Assembly (NCBI RefSeq): GCF_008868005.1 | Contig: NZ_WAAO01000001.1 | Coordinates: 1 to 64,000 of the forward strand | Reading direction: 5' to 3' | From: Microbacterium algeriense | Lineage (GTDB): Bacteria > Actinomycetota > Actinomycetes > Actinomycetales > Microbacteriaceae | Length of the DNA stretch: 64,000 bases | In this document: piece by piece, positions 8,884-17,472 of the stretch | How positions within the stretch are numbered: the first letter of the stretch is position 1 | Layout: the number at the start of each line of letters is the position of its first letter | The notes under the pieces: model-generated | Seen by the model: the letters and a program-made list of their open reading frames with translations, nothing else | Databases searched by the model: none | What the model was told of the DNA's origin: nothing | Program-made: the position numbers and the translations under genes

Positions 8884-9219
8884 GTGCCGTCCTCAACCAC
8901 GATCTCCGCGCTCCGCAACTTCGTCGCCGAACGGGACTGGGATCAGTTCCACTCGCCTGAGAACCTCGCCAAGAGCATCTCGATCGAGGCCGGCGAGCTC
9001 CTCGAGTGCTTCCAGTGGTCCGCTGACGTCGACCAAGAACAGGTCGAAGCGGAGCTCGCAGATGTTGTCACCTACTGCATCCACCTCGCGAACAAGATCG
9101 GCGTTGACCTCGACGAGATCGTCATGAAGAAGTTGGAGTCGACGAAGGCGAAGTATCCGGTGGAGCTGGCCAAGGGCCGCATGACGAAGTACACGAAGCT
9201 TTCCGAGGCGCCGGAGTGA
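8884..9219 (+). CDS. MazG-like nucleotide pyrophosphohydrolase
   Basis: The 111-residue all-alpha protein has the metal-binding pairs of the MazG/dUTPase-like family: ExxE at Glu35/Glu38 and ExxD at Glu57/Asp60. Such proteins hydrolyse (d)NTPs to NMP and pyrophosphate. The length matches single-domain family members. The GTG start has no SD; a TACCGT -10-like word about 12 bp upstream suggests a leaderless transcript. Its stop overlaps the GTG of the next gene, so the two are translationally coupled. It may alter nucleotide pools or degrade modified nucleotides during phage infection; the first part is known of the family, the second is inferred from the neighbours. Confidence 0.85.
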   Translation: MPSSTTISALRNFVAERDWDQFHSPENLAKSISIEAGELLECFQWSADVDQEQVEAELADVVTYCIHLANKIGVDLDEIVMKKLESTKAKYPVELAKGRMTKYTKLSEAPE

Positions 9220-10979
9220 CAGATTTCAGCATCCAGCGCCTCCCTTTCCGTCGTGACGCTGTTGATACGTGGGCGCGCGACGACACCCGGCACACCAACT
9301 GGCCGGTTGTCTATGTGATCGAAGGCGACGCCCAGCGCAGTTCGCCCGGGCTCTACGTCGGTGAGACGGTGAGCGCCGCTACACGGATGCGTCAGCACCT
9401 CGCCGGCTCGAAGAAATACGAGTCGCTTGAATCGATTCGCGTCGTCGTGGATCACACGTTCAACAAGTCAGTCTGTCTCGACCTGGAATCGCATCTCATT
9501 CGTTGGTTCTCGGGGGACGGCCAATACCGCATCCTCAATGGCAACGACGGTCTGACTGATGCTCAGTATTACGACCGCGCCCTCTACCGCGAGTCGTTCC
9601 GTGACGTGTTCGAGGCGCTGCGAGCAGAGGGACTTTTCTCGCGGAGTATCCCCCAGATCGAGAATTCCGACCTGTTCAAGCTCTCGCCCTTCAAAGCGCT
9701 GACCGACGACCAGGGCATCGCGATCATGGACATCCTGGAGGGTCTGCTCGAAGACCTCCACGACCCCGGGGCTCGGTCCACACTCGTTGTACAGGGCAAC
9801 CCGGGAACAGGGAAGACGATCATCGCGATTTTCCTGATGAAGTTGCTCGCCGACATCCGCGATTACGACGACCGCGACGGGGTGGAACCGGACTCGATGT
9901 TCTCGGAGTTCTTCGTCCCCGAGAATCGCGAGCTGCTCAAGACGCTTCGTATGGCGCTCGTGATCCCACAGCAGTCTCTGCGGATGTCGGTGAAGAAGGT
10001 TTTCAAGAAGACGTCCAAGCTCGATGCCTCGATGGTGATGTCGCCGTTCCAGCTCGGTGAATCGAACGAGGCTTACGACCTCGTCCTTGTCGACGAGACC
10101 CACCGACTCGGGCAGCGAGCCAACCAAGCATCAGGTGTGCAGAATAAGAAGTTCCGCGCGATCAACGAGGCGCTGTTCGGAAGCGACGATCCTCAGTACA
10201 CCCAGCTCGACTGGATCAAGGCGCGGAGCAAACATCAGCTCCTACTCGTCGACGGAGAGCAGAGCGTGCGCCCTCATGATCTGTCCCCTGCGGCGCTAAA
10301 GGTCGAGATCACCGGGGCTAAGGATGCGCATCGCTTCTTCCGCCTGACGACCCAGATGCGCGTGCAGGCTGGCGCAGACTACGTCGAGTTCGTCCGCGCC
10401 CTGCTTCGGGATGAAGTGCCGTCGCTCCCTGACCTCGGCGAGTATGAGCTCCGCCTCTTCGACAACCTCGGAGAGATGCGCGACGCCATCCGGCGGAAGG
10501 ATGCTGAGGTCGGTCTTTCGCGCCTCGTCGCAGGCTATGCGTGGGATTGGGTGTCGAAGAAGGACCCGGATGCCTTTGACATCGAACTCGATGGCGAGCG
10601 GATGCGATGGAACCGCACCGACAAGGACTGGATCAACTCGAAAGGGTCACTCGAAGAGGTTGGCTCCATCCACACCGTTCAGGGGTACGACCTGAACTAT
10701 GCCGGTGTCATCATCGGGCCGGACCTCCGCCTCGACCCGGCGACCGGGCAGATCGTCGCGGATCGCGAGAGCTATCGGGACAAGAAGGGCAAGGAGAACA
10801 CCGGGCACCTGAAGGATGCATTCGGAGACGATGACCTGCTGACGTTCATCCGGAACATCTATGGGGTGCTGTTGACGCGCGGGATGCGTGGAACGTACAT
10901 CTACGTGTGTGACATTCATCTTCGCGAGCGCCTCCGAATCGCGATACAGACATCACCCTTGCTCGACACGGCTCCATGA
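9216..10979 (+). CDS. GIY-YIG nuclease-like domain fused to DUF2075 P-loop ATPase
   Basis: The N-terminal GIY-YIG-like module (about 30-100) has VVYVI and GLYVGET, followed by Arg57 and a Glu in LESHLI that fit the catalytic positions. A DUF2075 helicase-like ATPase follows: Walker A GNPGTGKT (194-201), Walker B VLVDETH (DExH-like), and late motifs IHTVQGYDLN and TRGMRG typical of SF1-like helicases. At 587 residues it is of usual length for this fusion. It overlaps the MazG gene by 4 bp (GTGA), an arrangement I know from defence islands. A role in cutting or remodelling foreign DNA is inferred. Confidence 0.85.
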   Translation: MTDFSIQRLPFRRDAVDTWARDDTRHTNWPVVYVIEGDAQRSSPGLYVGETVSAATRMRQHLAGSKKYESLESIRVVVDHTFNKSVCLDLESHLIRWFSGDGQYRILNGNDGLTDAQYYDRALYRESFRDVFEALRAEGLFSRSIPQIENSDLFKLSPFKALTDDQGIAIMDILEGLLEDLHDPGARSTLVVQGNPGTGKTIIAIFLMKLLADIRDYDDRDGVEPDSMFSEFFVPENRELLKTLRMALVIPQQSLRMSVKKVFKKTSKLDASMVMSPFQLGESNEAYDLVLVDETHRLGQRANQASGVQNKKFRAINEALFGSDDPQYTQLDWIKARSKHQLLLVDGEQSVRPHDLSPAALKVEITGAKDAHRFFRLTTQMRVQAGADYVEFVRALLRDEVPSLPDLGEYELRLFDNLGEMRDAIRRKDAEVGLSRLVAGYAWDWVSKKDPDAFDIELDGERMRWNRTDKDWINSKGSLEEVGSIHTVQGYDLNYAGVIIGPDLRLDPATGQIVADRESYRDKKGKENTGHLKDAFGDDDLLTFIRNIYGVLLTRGMRGTYIYVCDIHLRERLRIAIQTSPLLDTAP

Positions 10980-11009
10980 GCGAGTTGAAGCCATGACTGG
11001 AGACCCGCA

Positions 11010-11552
11010 ATGAACTACCCCGCCTGGAGCTATTTTCCGCGCAACGCTCGACCGCCAGCCTGGGCAGTAGCACTCATCGAAGTGGTGTCTAGCGCGCGGA
11101 CAGTTATCGACACGGAACCGTCGCGCCCGACAGATGACGACCGCCTCACCAGTGACTATGTGCTGTCCGTTCTCCGCCCAGGGATGGAACACCTTGGCTA
11201 CGTAGTGGAATCCGGAAAGCTTGCGACACAGCGCATCCGGAGACCGGTGCTTTTCGGCGATAACGGTCGCGCAGAGGTGTCCTACGAGATCGACGCCTTC
11301 CACGACGAACTGGGCATTGCGGTCGAGGTCGAAGCTGGTCGGGGAGCGATGGGAAACGCCGACTACCGTGACATCATCCGCATGTCCTTGTTACTCGACG
11401 CCGAGTACATGGTGCTAATGACGCCGTCAACGTACCGCTACGGGTCTACCAGCACGAGCGCATTCGCTCGGACTCGCGACCAGCTGTCTGCCATCTACGC
11501 TTCCGACCGGTTCCGGCTTCCTTTCTCGGGTGTGCTCCTCGTCGGTTACTGA
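11010..11552 (+). CDS. PD-(D/E)XK nuclease-like hypothetical protein
   Basis: The 180-residue protein has a core SYEIDAF (Asp95) then VEVEAG (Glu106, Glu108), the D...ExE spacing of PD-(D/E)XK-type restriction nucleases. The usual lysine is not obvious; Arg111 follows. It lies 30 bp after the DUF2075 gene on the same strand, as the last gene of the island. It could supply a nuclease activity missing next to the methyltransferase, but the two are 5.6 kb apart and the family assignment comes from motif layout only. Confidence 0.55.
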   Translation: MNYPAWSYFPRNARPPAWAVALIEVVSSARTVIDTEPSRPTDDDRLTSDYVLSVLRPGMEHLGYVVESGKLATQRIRRPVLFGDNGRAEVSYEIDAFHDELGIAVEVEAGRGAMGNADYRDIIRMSLLLDAEYMVLMTPSTYRYGSTSTSAFARTRDQLSAIYASDRFRLPFSGVLLVGY

Positions 11553-11564
11553 GCGCGTCAGCCC

Positions 11565-12173
11565 TCAGCCTCCCCCAAACCGCTCCCCCGAGCTCACCTG
11601 CTGCGCCACCCGCCGCAACGCCAGCAACAACGGCTCCACCAACACCGACCCCAACACCACGTACCGCACCGCGGCTTCCGCAGACTCCCCCGGCACCCCC
11701 GCGATCTCCGCATCCGCGATCCGCCGCGCACTCGCGAGGTATTCCGCCATCGCCGCATCCGGAACGGTGAACCCGACGCGCTCCAACCCCTGCAGTGCCC
11801 GCGCGACCGCATGCAGCACCGCGGGGTCGCACATCCCCGGCTTCCACCCGAGCTGGGCGGCGTGCGCCTCCGCGTCAGTCAGGTCCAACGACTCCTCCAC
11901 CGGCGGAGTGATCGCCGCATGCGCAGCCCCCAGCAGCTCGTGCGCACTCTCCGGCGGATCATCCAGCGCCCCGAGCACCCGCCGCGTCTCGGCAATGCTC
12001 ACCCCCGCGTCGAGCAGCGCCCGGATCACCCGCAGCCGCTCCACGTGCTTCTCGCCGTACGCGGCCTGAGTCGCAGACGACCGCTCACCCTCGGGCAGCA
12101 GTCCCTCGCGCAGGTAGTACTTGATCGTCGGCACAGTCACGCCGGTCTGGGCTGACAGTTCGGAAATTCTCAT
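11565..12173 (-). CDS. MerR-family transcriptional regulator
   Basis: The N-terminal MerR helix-turn-helix (about 1-70) reads MRISELSAQTGV...TIKYYLREGLLP, followed by a dimerisation helix and a 130-residue C-terminal domain without the cysteines of metal-sensing MerRs. The ATG at 12173 is preceded by AAGAGG at 5-bp spacing; an in-frame GTG two codons earlier is less likely. It diverges from the DUF4188 gene and the shared 70-bp gap holds strong inverted repeats, so it probably controls both. The ligand is unknown. Confidence 0.85.
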   Translation of the reverse strand: MRISELSAQTGVTVPTIKYYLREGLLPEGERSSATQAAYGEKHVERLRVIRALLDAGVSIAETRRVLGALDDPPESAHELLGAAHAAITPPVEESLDLTDAEAHAAQLGWKPGMCDPAVLHAVARALQGLERVGFTVPDAAMAEYLASARRIADAEIAGVPGESAEAAVRYVVLGSVLVEPLLLALRRVAQQVSSGERFGGG

Positions 12174-12190
12174 GGCCACCTCTTGACTTC

Positions 12191-12228
12191 GATAGTAGCG
12201 CTATCCATTATGGATAGTGAAACTATCC
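12191..12228. promoter_or_regulatory. MerR operator: overlapping inverted repeats
   Basis: The gap holds GATAG-N5-CTATC (12191-12205), CTATCCA-TTA-TGGATAG (12201-12217) and GGATAG-N5-CTATCC (12212-12228). TTGACT at 12183-12188 could be a -35 box for the plus-strand gene, placing the repeats across the promoter as usual for MerR proteins. Confidence 0.65.
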
Positions 12229-12243
12229 AATCAAGGAGACATC

Positions 12244-12753
12244 ATGTCAAAAGTCATCACGGGCCGCATGACCCACCGCCACGACGGCGAGCTCGTCGTG
12301 TTCCACATCGGGATGCAGATCAACCGCTGGTGGCGCCCCGACCTGTGGATGCCGGCCTTCTTCGCCATGCCGGGGATGCTGCGCGAACTCAGCACCGACC
12401 CCGACTCGGGCATGCTCGGCTACCACCTGCTCTTCGGATCGGGCGGGCCCTACGTCGTGCAGTACTGGTCATCCGTCGACAAGCTCTACGCCTACGCGTC
12501 CAGCCCGAACCAGCAGCACCGCCCCGCCTGGACCGCCTTCAACCGCGCAGCCCGCAAGGCTCCAGGAGCGGTGGGTGTCTGGCACGAGACCTTCCGCGTC
12601 GACACCGCCGAAAGCGTTTACGTCTCGACGAAGCCAATGGGGCTGCCGAAGGCCACGGAGCTCGTCCCCGTCGGCAAGCGGCACGACCGGGCGCAGGCAC
12701 GGTTCACGGATGGGCGGATAGAGGCAGGGCGTAGCGGGTCGCTCGAAGCCTAG
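12244..12753 (+). CDS. DUF4188 domain protein
   Basis: The 169-residue protein matches my memory of the DUF4188 family (GRMTHRHDGELVVF, GMQINRWWRPDLW, VYVSTKPMGLPKA). Members look like ferredoxin-fold, monooxygenase-like proteins of unknown activity and are often next to regulators. Start ATG 12244 has AAGGAG 5 bp upstream. The C-terminal tail is short and basic. Regulation by the divergent MerR gene is likely from the operator between them. Confidence 0.8.
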   Translation: MSKVITGRMTHRHDGELVVFHIGMQINRWWRPDLWMPAFFAMPGMLRELSTDPDSGMLGYHLLFGSGGPYVVQYWSSVDKLYAYASSPNQQHRPAWTAFNRAARKAPGAVGVWHETFRVDTAESVYVSTKPMGLPKATELVPVGKRHDRAQARFTDGRIEAGRSGSLEA

Positions 12754-12822
12754 TTGCGCGGTCGCGAGACGAGCGCGCGGATTGACCGAAGCGGCGATGA
12801 TCCCCCCAACCGCCCGCAAGCG

Positions 12823-13218
12823 CTACGCCGACCGCGAGTCCGCCCCCATTCTGATCGCCGAGTTCAGATAGAAGGCCGCAACGATGAACAACGCCACCCC
12901 GCCGACGAGCACGAGAGGTGGATTCGGTGACTGCGACGCTGCGACAGACGCGTACATCGCCTGAAAGAGGAAGAGCAGGGTGAGCGCGACGCTCGTGCTA
13001 CGCGTGTTGGTCATTTTCCACCAGGGTCGGCGACTGTCCGGCTCTCCCCGGCCACGAAACGTTCTGGCCGCCACGACCACGGCAGCAACGAGCGCCACGA
13101 CCGCCCAGACGAATCCGAGATCGAAGCTCGCGATACTCAGGGGAACAAGGACGAGCGTGATGACGATCACAACGACAAGCAGGTACCCCACCTGCGCTGA
13201 AGGTTCCTTGATGCGCAT
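12823..13218 (-). CDS. Small four-helix membrane protein
   Basis: The 131-residue protein starts at ATG 13218 after GGGAGGCAATT; longer upstream readings overlap the preceding gene. Hydrophobic stretches at about 9-31, 34-52, 75-95 and 100-122 suggest four membrane helices. No family recognised. It follows the secreted-protein gene by 14 bp on the same strand, so they are almost certainly one operon. A partner, anchoring or immunity role for the secreted protein is possible but not shown. Confidence 0.7.
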   Translation of the reverse strand: MRIKEPSAQVGYLLVVVIVITLVLVPLSIASFDLGFVWAVVALVAAVVVAARTFRGRGEPDSRRPWWKMTNTRSTSVALTLLFLFQAMYASVAASQSPNPPLVLVGGVALFIVAAFYLNSAIRMGADSRSA

Positions 13219-13232
13219 AATTGCCTCCCGTC

Positions 13233-14144
13233 CTACTTGACTGCTTTGAAGGTCGTGTAGCTGCAGTAGTTGAAGCCGCAGTTGTAGTACGTCACCTTGA
13301 TCCGCAGCTTCTGCCAGTATGCTTTCTCGACTTCTGCCGACGGCGCAAGCCCAGCGCATGTGATGCTCGCTGGATAGGGGATCGGGAATAGCCCGCAAAT
13401 GTTGTTGAGATTCTTCAGACCCTTGTACATGCTGGTGACCTGGGTGCGGCTCAGGTAGATCACAGACGTCGTGTACGTCGGATCAGCGACCACGGGGTAT
13501 GCGTAGTCTGCGCTCTGATGTTCGACAACCTGGACAACGCTCGAACCCTTGATCTCGTATCTTGTCGGAACCATACGACCGTCCGCATCTCGAGCCCATG
13601 GCTCAGCGAACGCACCGAGAACTTCTCCAGTGGCGTTCTCCACCACATCGAATCCCTCGCCGGAAGGCAGCAACGAGGCGCCGGCCGGCAAGTCAATCGG
13701 ATACTCATACGAAGTTGGCGCGGAAGAGTCGTTCAAGACGGTCGCCACCTGGAGCCGCCCGGTATCTTGGACGACGGCCACCGTGTCTGTTCCATTGTTG
13801 TTGTCGAACGTCATCGTCCCTGGTGCCTCAGAGACTCCGTCGCTCGCCGCGCTCGCGAACGGCAGCCCAATCGCGATCTCGCCGGTCCCCACCGCGACGG
13901 ACACCCCGCGCGCTGGGTCGGCGGGGACCGACAACGATATGCCCCCGAGCGTCCCAGCCAGGCCTTCACGAGTCACCGGCATATCGACTGCGCTTTCAAC
14001 GGAAGTTTGGTCCGCGCCCTCAAGCGCATCAAGGGGACCCTGGTCGTCACCGTAAGCGGGGTTGACCACCGCGAGCATCAACGCTCCAGCCACAAAGGCG
14101 CCCAGGGCGAGGTATGACGTGCGTGATTGTTGTGCTCGCTTCAT
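13233..14144 (-). CDS. Secreted protein with YPVVADPTY motif
   Basis: Start ATG 14144 has GAGGAG upstream; the longer open frame has no support. The 303-residue protein has a signal peptide (basic MKRAQQSR, hydrophobic core about 12-27, cleavage near AYG-DD). The mature part has a beta-rich middle, a YPVVADPTYT motif seen from memory in many secreted actinobacterial proteins, and a C-terminal region of about 70 residues with four cysteines (NICGLFP, ITCAG, YNCGFNYC) able to form disulfides. Function unknown. The following membrane gene is probably its partner. Confidence 0.75.
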   Translation of the reverse strand: MKRAQQSRTSYLALGAFVAGALMLAVVNPAYGDDQGPLDALEGADQTSVESAVDMPVTREGLAGTLGGISLSVPADPARGVSVAVGTGEIAIGLPFASAASDGVSEAPGTMTFDNNNGTDTVAVVQDTGRLQVATVLNDSSAPTSYEYPIDLPAGASLLPSGEGFDVVENATGEVLGAFAEPWARDADGRMVPTRYEIKGSSVVQVVEHQSADYAYPVVADPTYTTSVIYLSRTQVTSMYKGLKNLNNICGLFPIPYPASITCAGLAPSAEVEKAYWQKLRIKVTYYNCGFNYCSYTTFKAVK

Positions 14145-14514
14145 GCGGAACTCCTCAAGATTCTCCGTGCGGACCCGCCCTTGTGTGCTTCGACCTGAAC
14201 GCTCGCACAATGCGGACCCAGATTCCAGGAGTTTGGCGTCCGTCAGGCGTTGTATTCCGGAATCCGATCTTGAGACGCCCACATAGAACCGCACTTCACC
14301 GTGATCGTGTGGTCGACGATCGCCGCAGCGTGGTCGAGATGTGGCGGTCTCGCGGGCTGGCCGGCTTCCAGGTGGCCGAAGGGGACTTCTGAGGCGCACC
14401 CACCGGAGTCCAGCGACTTCGGCGTGGTCCGTCATTTTCCAAATCTGTGTCCTGTGCGCCGGTGGTCGTCCGTCGTCTGGGTAAGTGGATGTAGAAAGAC
14501 CTTGAGGAGAACAC
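14145..14514. other. Divergent intergenic region, no gene seen
   Basis: This 370-bp gap separates two divergent transcription units. It contains a perfect 10-bp palindrome ATTCCGGAAT (14254-14263) that could be a regulator site. No supported small gene or RNA was recognised. Confidence 0.4.
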
Positions 14515-14856
14515 ATGCGCTACGTACTTTTCATCTGCACCGACCCGACCGCTGAGCCCTACATCGAGGCCGAGGACAACGCCGGGGAGTGGGTGGCGTC
14601 GCTGCAGGATAGCGGCTCCTACGTCTTGGGCGACCGTCTGCGGCCTGTCGAAGACGCCACGACCGTGCGCGTCCGAGCCGGCGAGCGGATCGTGGCCGAC
14701 GGACCGTTCACCGAGAGCCGCGAATGGATCGCCGGGTTCGACGTGATCGACGCCGACGACCTCGACGCCGCGATCGAGATCGCCGCCGCACACCCGATGG
14801 CCCGGTTCGGCCTAGTGGAAGTGCGCCCCGTGTGGCCGCTCGGGGCGACGATGTGA
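14515..14856 (+). CDS. YCII/DGPF-domain protein
   Basis: The 113-residue ferredoxin-like protein carries the signature DGPFTESREWIAGF (about 61-74) of the YCII-related DGPF family. ATG has GAGGAGAA upstream. Its ATGTGA end overlaps the GTG of the sigma factor gene, so the two are coupled. DGPF genes next to ECF42-type sigma factors are a known conserved pair; the biochemical role is not settled. Confidence 0.88.
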   Translation: MRYVLFICTDPTAEPYIEAEDNAGEWVASLQDSGSYVLGDRLRPVEDATTVRVRAGERIVADGPFTESREWIAGFDVIDADDLDAAIEIAAAHPMARFGLVEVRPVWPLGATM

Positions 14857-16154
14857 CCACCCCGGAGGAGCCGCCGGGCACGCCTCCGGATGCCTTGGCT
14901 GCCGTGCGGCACGTGGCATCGACCGAGTACGGCCGCGTGGTCGCGAGCGTGATCGGCACAGTCCACGACTGGACTCTCGCGGAAGACGCCGTGCAGGACG
15001 CTCTGGCCCGAGCGGTCGAACGGTGGCCAGGCGACGGGGTTCCGGCGAACCCCGCCGCCTGGGTCACGACCGTCGCCCGCCGCCGCGCGATCGACCTCGT
15101 CCGGCACGCGGACGCCGAGCGGCGGGCGGTGGCTCGCCTGGAGCACGAGCCGCACGAAGGCACCGATATCGCCCCGGGATCCGACGACCACGACGACGCG
15201 TTCCCGCACGGGGACGAGAGGCTGAAGCTGATCTTCACCGCCTGCCACCCCGCACTGACCTTGGAGGCCCGCGCGGCGCTGACGCTCCGCACCGTCCTGA
15301 ACGTGTCGATCGAACAGCTCGCCGCGATCTTCGCGGTCGCACCCGCGACAATGGAGAAGAGACTCGTGCGGGCGCGGGCCAAGATCGCGCACGCGAACAT
15401 CCCGTACCGCGTTCCGGATGCCGCGCAGCTCGACAGTCGAAGTGCCAGCGTCTGCGAGGTCCTGTCCGCTCTGTTCACCATCGGGTATTCCGATCCGACC
15501 CTGCAGCCCGACCCCGGCGCCGAGGCCATTCGACTTGCTCGGCTGTGCCGGCAGCTGCTCCCCTCGGACTCCCCGGCACTACTCGAGTTCACGGGGCTTC
15601 TCGCCCTCCTGCTCCTTCAGCACTCCCGCCGCGCGGCGCGCACGACGCCCGACGGCCTGTCCGTGCCGTTCGACCAACAGGATCGCGAACTGTGGGATGT
15701 CTCCGAGATCGAGGAAGGGCTACGGCTTCTCGATGACGCCGTCGAGGAGGCGGCACGGGCGGGAATCCCCGGCGGACGGCACCTCATCCGCGCCACCGTC
15801 GCGGCCGAATATGTCCGCCCCGCCCCAGGGACGGAGATCGACCACACCCGCATCGCCGACATCTACGGGGTGCTGGAGCAGGTGGATGCATCGCCGTTCG
15901 TCCGCCTGAACCGTGCGGTCGCCGTCGCGAACGCGGGACGACCGGCCGAAGCCCTTGCGCTGACGGAGGCGCTCGAGAGCTCGCTGGGAGGACACCACCT
16001 CTACTCAGCGGTTCGGGGAGATCTCCTGCAGCGCCTCAAGCGCGACGATGAAGCGAGCTCCGCGTTTCGCGATGCCGCACGCACCGCTCCGACGGAACGC
16101 GAGCGACGGTCATACTCCCAGCACGCTGACGACATCTCCTCGGCATCGACCTAG
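14853..16154 (+). CDS. ECF42-type RNA polymerase sigma factor with C-terminal helical extension
   Basis: The 433-residue protein has sigma region 2 (about 20-90, DWTLAEDAVQDAL and WVTTVARRRAIDLVR) and region 4 (about 120-185). A long C-terminal extension of TPR-like helices (about 200-430, SPFVRLNRAVAVA, GGHHLYSAVRGDLL) replaces an anti-sigma partner in the ECF42 group. Start is GTG 14853, overlapping the YCII stop. The upstream frame to 14724 lies inside the YCII gene. It probably directs transcription of DGPF-type genes, including the one upstream. Confidence 0.88.
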   Translation: MTTPEEPPGTPPDALAAVRHVASTEYGRVVASVIGTVHDWTLAEDAVQDALARAVERWPGDGVPANPAAWVTTVARRRAIDLVRHADAERRAVARLEHEPHEGTDIAPGSDDHDDAFPHGDERLKLIFTACHPALTLEARAALTLRTVLNVSIEQLAAIFAVAPATMEKRLVRARAKIAHANIPYRVPDAAQLDSRSASVCEVLSALFTIGYSDPTLQPDPGAEAIRLARLCRQLLPSDSPALLEFTGLLALLLLQHSRRAARTTPDGLSVPFDQQDRELWDVSEIEEGLRLLDDAVEEAARAGIPGGRHLIRATVAAEYVRPAPGTEIDHTRIADIYGVLEQVDASPFVRLNRAVAVANAGRPAEALALTEALESSLGGHHLYSAVRGDLLQRLKRDDEASSAFRDAARTAPTERERRSYSQHADDISSAST

Positions 16155-16276
16155 CCTGCACCCCCCGGCTCCCTGTGGCCTTCGATCCTCACGGCCGGAG
16201 CCTGCGCACGGGTCTCGGACCCTAGGGCAACTGTCAACGCGCAGGCCGGAAACTCGTTGCCGATTCCGAGAGTCAT
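16151..16276 (-). pseudogene. Possible truncated peroxiredoxin-like remnant
   Basis: A 41-codon frame starts with ATG 16276 after a strong SD (GAGGAGAAGG). Its first residues MTLGIGNEFPACAL resemble AhpC/TSA-type peroxiredoxin starts, then the similarity ends and no catalytic cysteine motif follows. It could be a relic, or a short unrelated peptide. Confidence 0.25.
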
Positions 16277-16414
16277 CGTCCTTCTCCTCAGGTCGTCAGC
16301 AGCGGAGCAGCCGCCGGAGTTGACACGACGTCGTCGAATATATTGCATCAGACCTCACATGGGGACTTACATATCTCATATACGTGCGATAGGGACACGC
16401 TCTCAGGAGGACTC

Positions 16415-17089
16415 ATGAAGATGTACTCCCCGTTCTCAATGCTGTTCGCCACGACCGTCGTGGCGACTGTTTCGCTCGCCGGAGCATCCGCGGCATCGGC
16501 CAGTACGGACGTTCTCACGGAAAGCCAGGAGACAGCGATCCGCGCGAAGATGACGAGCGGAGGCATTGCTTCCGGGACCCAGGATGCACTCATAGAGAAG
16601 ATCGAGGCAGGCATCGCCCCTGACTCACTCAGCGGAAAGGCACCAGTCGAAACCGTCAGAGAGCGCACCGCGACGGGCGTGCGCACGATCGACATCTTCG
16701 CCGACGGCTCACGAAGCTGGACCGAGATCCAGACGGCCTCCGCAAAACCGACTGGCCCGGCACCCCGCTCTTCGATAAGCGGGTGCCAGAACGCCGGAGG
16801 CTGGAAGGTGGGGTGCCGTGTCGGCATCTACGACATCATCAGCAGCGCGACCTTCGTGATCGACTATCAGACGAGCTCTCGAGGGCAGGCGAAGGTGCGC
16901 GACATGCGGTCACTGACCTGCGACAACGTCGCCGGCTCCTGCACCCGCTCCGGGAGCATCAAGAGGGCCACGCAGAGCAGCGCCGGACCGGCCTGGGCCG
17001 AGCTCTCGTACTCGGCGAACGCAGGGTGGGTCACCACGAAAGGCGCCTCTGGCATCCGAGTCAGCGGCACCACTGTGACCACCTATTGA
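16415..17089 (+). CDS. Secreted cysteine-containing protein of unknown function
   Basis: Start ATG 16415 follows AGGAGG. The 224-residue protein has a signal peptide (hydrophobic about 8-28, cleavage near ASA-ST). An N-terminal helical part is followed by a C-terminal domain with four cysteines (SGCQNAGG, KVGCRVG, LTCDNVAGSC) likely forming two disulfides. The rest looks beta-rich. A small membrane-protein gene follows 30 bp downstream. No family recognised. Confidence 0.75.
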   Translation: MKMYSPFSMLFATTVVATVSLAGASAASASTDVLTESQETAIRAKMTSGGIASGTQDALIEKIEAGIAPDSLSGKAPVETVRERTATGVRTIDIFADGSRSWTEIQTASAKPTGPAPRSSISGCQNAGGWKVGCRVGIYDIISSATFVIDYQTSSRGQAKVRDMRSLTCDNVAGSCTRSGSIKRATQSSAGPAWAELSYSANAGWVTTKGASGIRVSGTTVTTY

Positions 17090-17119
17090 ACCTCACGGGC
17101 TGAATCGGAAAGGACACTC

Positions 17120-17287
17120 ATGTTCGGAAGCGGCCTCGACATCGTTGCGCTACTCGCTTGGCTCACGATCGTCGCCCTCGTCGTCGGCGGCACCATCCTC
17201 GTGGCACGCATCGTGATCACAACCCTCCGACAACGCTCCTCACCCACGAAACCGGCGGGCGGACGGCAGTCGGACTCCTCAACATAG
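17120..17287 (+). CDS. Small single-pass membrane protein (55 aa)
   Basis: ATG 17120 is preceded by AAAGGA. The 55-residue peptide has one strong hydrophobic helix (about 7-36) and a basic, Ser/Gly-rich tail, so the C-terminus is probably cytoplasmic. It lies 30 bp after the secreted-protein gene and is likely co-transcribed. Function unknown; an anchor, partner or immunity role is speculative. Confidence 0.6.
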   Translation: MFGSGLDIVALLAWLTIVALVVGGTILVARIVITTLRQRSSPTKPAGGRQSDSST

Positions 17288-17387
17288 GTACCGGCGGCGC
17301 TGCGACGCGGTCGGTTCCACTCACTGCGCTCGCACAACAAATGAGATCAGGCTCACGCACCGACCACGCAAAGACGGGGATTGCGCC

Positions 17388-17449
17388 GCGATCCCCCGCA
17401 GCAACCGCACCACGGTCTCCTCCACTGGCTCCGCACTCGAGGGCTGCCC
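17388..17449 (-). pseudogene. TetR C-terminal fragment
   Basis: 62 bp match the 3' end of the TetR gene at 18014-18075 with about 6 differences and encode EPVEETVVRLLRGIAA-like residues. There is no helix-turn-helix part. It is a leftover of a duplicated or recombined tetR end. Confidence 0.5.
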
Positions 17450-17472
17450 ACAGCGTCCACTCCTGGCGGCGC

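Noticed and set aside
3547..11552. Complete type II restriction-modification system
   Set aside because: No clear cognate restriction enzyme lies beside the methyltransferase; the nuclease-like gene is 5.6 kb away with uncertain fold.
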